From assembly GCA_964550665.1 (NCBI GenBank), contig CAZJZW010000011.1:1-23612 (forward strand): a stretch of DNA of 23,612 nt, written 5' to 3'. Below the pieces are notes generated by a model that was not told the DNA's origin, made no database searches, and saw nothing but the letters and a program-made list of their open reading frames with translations. The position numbers and the translations under genes are program-made. Below, piece by piece: positions 22,333 to 23,612 of this stretch. The first letter of the stretch is position 1; each line of letters opens with the position of its first letter. Source of the DNA: JAUPTX01 sp964550665 (GTDB lineage Bacteria; Patescibacteriota; Minisyncoccia; Phycocordibacterales; CSBR16-119).

Positions 22333-22376
22333 AAATTAAAAATCACCCCGCCTTACGTCGGGGTGATTTTTAATTT
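22333..22376. terminator. Bidirectional terminator between the 22079 and sortase genes
   Basis: A long stem (22333-22350 with 22359-22376) with core CACCCCG and A/T flanks, so it can work on both strands. It covers the sortase stop codon. Confidence 0.92.
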
Positions 22377-22942
22377 TGAGAAATTTTGTCTGTGAAGACG
22401 ACAAGTCTTGAGTCGTGAGTATCGAGCCAATCATTCCAATCTCCGTTGCAAGTTATTAAATTTAAGTGAGAGAATCCGTCAGATGAAGAAAATATTTTTG
22501 TTGTGTCTGTCCATACTGGATAGCTTTTAATTTCACGAACAATAAAATGATCCATCTTGCCATAATTGTTGGTCACACTTACCACGTCCCCGACTTTTAT
22601 ATCTTCGAGATGAGTGAATACCGCTTCTTCACCGTTCATCCAGTTTACGTGTCCTGCTAGAACTGCGCTCCCAACGTCTCCTGGTTTTGTACCTAAACTA
22701 TACCACCCAACATTGTGTCCAAATGTCGGCACAGCCATAGCTCCATCCAAGATCCCAACAGACTCTATTGGTGCATTTATACCTAGACTTTCAATAGAAA
22801 TTTTCACAGGATAGGTCTCTTCTTGTTTTACTGGAATTTCTTCTACGATGACCGGGGTTTCTGGCGTTTTGGGAACCAAAAAAGCAATCCCGCAGATTAC
22901 AGCAAAGCCTACAAAAGCTAGAATGTTTGGTAGATTTTTCAT
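22370..22942 (-). CDS. Sortase (class E/F-like)
   Basis: Sortases are membrane-tethered cysteine transpeptidases that join surface proteins to the wall or to each other. The 190-residue protein has an N-terminal helix (about 6-23), a short Pro/Glu linker and a sortase beta-barrel (about 45-190). The catalytic triad is visible: His98 in VLAGHVNW, Cys165 in LITCNGDW and Arg179 in DSRLVVF. PIESVGILDGAMAVP and KPGDVGSAVLAGH are typical of the short single-domain class found in Actinobacteria and CPR. The only sorting-like motif in this window is FPKTG in the convergent 22079 gene, so its substrates are probably encoded elsewhere. Its promoter places the start exactly at ATG. Confidence 0.93.
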   Translation of the reverse strand: MKNLPNILAFVGFAVICGIAFLVPKTPETPVIVEEIPVKQEETYPVKISIESLGINAPIESVGILDGAMAVPTFGHNVGWYSLGTKPGDVGSAVLAGHVNWMNGEEAVFTHLEDIKVGDVVSVTNNYGKMDHFIVREIKSYPVWTDTTKIFSSSDGFSHLNLITCNGDWNDWLDTHDSRLVVFTDKISQN

Positions 22943-22948
22943 TGGGCT

Positions 22949-22957
22949 ATTATAACA
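22949..22957 (-). promoter_or_regulatory. Extended -10 promoter of the sortase gene (leaderless)
   Basis: The minus strand reads TGTTATAAT (22957-22949), a perfect extended -10. Six bases separate it from ATG 22942, so +1 falls on the A of the start codon. Confidence 0.65.
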
Positions 22958-22988
22958 AAAAACCTATAATGATATAGTCTTTAAAATT

Positions 22989-22997
22989 TGATAAAAT
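22989..22997 (+). promoter_or_regulatory. Extended -10 promoter of the 23004 gene (leaderless)
   Basis: TGATAAAAT (22989-22997), six bases before ATG 23004, places +1 on the start codon. Confidence 0.6.
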
Positions 22998-23003
22998 GAG
23001 TCT

Positions 23004-23312
23004 ATGATAAAAGGAATTTCTAACGGTACCGCACATAAACTCCCAGAGGATCTACAAAAGTCTCTTGCTTCTTCTCCGAAGGCACTTGTAGCCTGGGAAG
23101 ATATTACTCCGCTTGCTCGTAACGAATGGATTTGTTGGACGATTTCAGTAAAAACAAAAGAGACAAGAACAGAGCATGTTAAAAGAGTTATCGCAGAACT
23201 TAAAGAAGGGAAACGTCGCCCTTGTTGTTGGGTTGGTTGTATTCACCGAACAGATAAACCTATAAGCGCTTCACAAAAATATGTTCTTAGTAAACAATCT
23301 AAAAAGAAATAA
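23004..23312 (+). CDS. YdeI/OmpD-associated (OmdA) family protein
   Basis: The 102-residue protein matches the C-terminal YdeI/OmpD-associated (OmdA) domain: LPEDLQKSLASSPKALVAWE, then LARNEWICWTISVKTKETR, then ELKEGKRRPCCW. The family is linked to bacteriocin or peptide resistance in some annotations, but its biochemical role is not settled. Here it is cytosolic, has no signal peptide and stands alone with a leaderless promoter and a terminator. The CCWVGC stretch gives a possible metal or redox site, which is a guess. Confidence 0.88.
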   Translation: MIKGISNGTAHKLPEDLQKSLASSPKALVAWEDITPLARNEWICWTISVKTKETRTEHVKRVIAELKEGKRRPCCWVGCIHRTDKPISASQKYVLSKQSKKK

Positions 23313-23345
23313 TTAAAACACCCGAAAAGGGTGTTTTAATTATTT
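23307..23345. terminator. Bidirectional terminator after the 23004 gene
   Basis: A 17-bp stem with core AAAACACCC and GGGTGTTTT around a GAAAA loop, with A/T-rich flanks. It also lies 20 nt past the stop of the convergent 23366 gene. Confidence 0.9.
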
Positions 23346-23365
23346 TATCCAAATCATAAATAGAA

Positions 23366-23563
23366 TTAAGATTTACTGTTTAAATATTTACCGGCAACAC
23401 TTAACGCAAATGACGTTAAAATGAAAATAACTGAAGTAAACATCAGTTTAAATAATATTGGGCTTGGATCGGAATTAATATCGGTTGTGAAAACCATTAA
23501 AAGTCCGACGATACCAAAAGCTATTGATGAACATATAAAAACACGTGTGGCTATTTTTTGCAT
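23366..23563 (-). CDS. Small two-helix membrane protein
   Basis: This 65-residue protein has two hydrophobic helices (about 7-26 and 38-58) joined by a short polar loop (TTDINSDPSP) and a Lys/Ser tail. I do not recognise a family. It is supported as real by a well-formed promoter (23570-23598) with +1 on its ATG and by a downstream bidirectional terminator. Function unknown. Confidence 0.65.
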   Translation of the reverse strand: MQKIATRVFICSSIAFGIVGLLMVFTTDINSDPSPILFKLMFTSVIFILTSFALSVAGKYLNSKS

Positions 23564-23569
23564 AGTTTT

Positions 23570-23598
23570 ACTATATCAATTAAAACATATGATGTAAA
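23570..23598 (-). promoter_or_regulatory. Promoter of the 23366 gene (leaderless)
   Basis: The minus strand reads TTTACA (23598-23593), 17-nt spacer ending TGA, TATAGT (23575-23570). Six bases then lead to ATG 23563, so +1 is the start codon. Confidence 0.65.
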
Positions 23599-23612
23599 TC
23601 GCATATTGCTCC

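Noticed and set aside
1..23612. CRISPR array, tRNA, rRNA or transposase
   Set aside because: No regularly spaced direct repeats, no cloverleaf-like sequence and no DDE or serine recombinase motifs were seen in either strand.

Overview
The window looks like chromosomal DNA of a Patescibacteria/CPR bacterium of the Parcubacteria (Paceibacteria) type. This is an inference. The support is low GC (about 32% in a hand-counted host row), very tight gene packing, almost no Shine-Dalgarno sequences, many start codons sitting at or next to a predicted transcription start, a truncated TruB without a PUA domain, and long secreted beta-rich proteins with C-terminal membrane anchors of the kind common in that group. 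TGA is used as a stop (uppP, the 9655 gene), so the standard bacterial code applies. I see no tRNA, rRNA, CRISPR array or insertion sequence.

Layout. 1-1005: a strong promoter followed at once by a hairpin, then a secreted glucosaminidase/lysozyme-like protein. 1006-6013: an unknown protein and DNA polymerase III alpha (dnaE) on the minus strand, diverging from rnhB-truB. 6014-7986: two genes with higher GC and their own promoters, terminators and a shared leader motif. The first encodes a protein with a Bacteroidota-style type IX secretion (T9SS) sorting domain; this looks like acquired DNA. 7985-17954: a surface-assembly locus. It holds a cohesin-like membrane protein on the minus strand and, on the plus strand, an acidic secreted protein, two secreted proteins sharing a WxL-like C-terminal domain, a DUF916-like membrane protein, a dockerin protein, a second cohesin-like membrane protein and a DUF2914 membrane protein. 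18011-23563: housekeeping and small genes: cold-shock protein, uppP, two flavodoxin-fold FMN reductases around pyruvate kinase, a small membrane protein with a C-terminal FPKTG, a sortase, a YdeI/OmpD-associated family protein and a two-helix membrane protein.

How the genes may work together. The central locus encodes both halves of a calcium-dependent cohesin-dockerin pair and both halves of what resembles a WxL/DUF916 surface system. The simplest reading is a multiprotein cell-surface structure: membrane-anchored cohesins hold the dockerin protein, while the DUF916-like protein holds or presents the large beta-rich proteins. The sortase, UppP (lipid carrier recycling) and the glucosaminidase-like protein fit a cell-envelope theme.

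Regulatory points worth noting: extended -10 promoters (TGn-TATAMT type) with start codons at +1 for several genes, and a pseudoknot-capable 5' leader on the cold-shock gene. Functional calls rest on motif recognition by eye; no database search was run.
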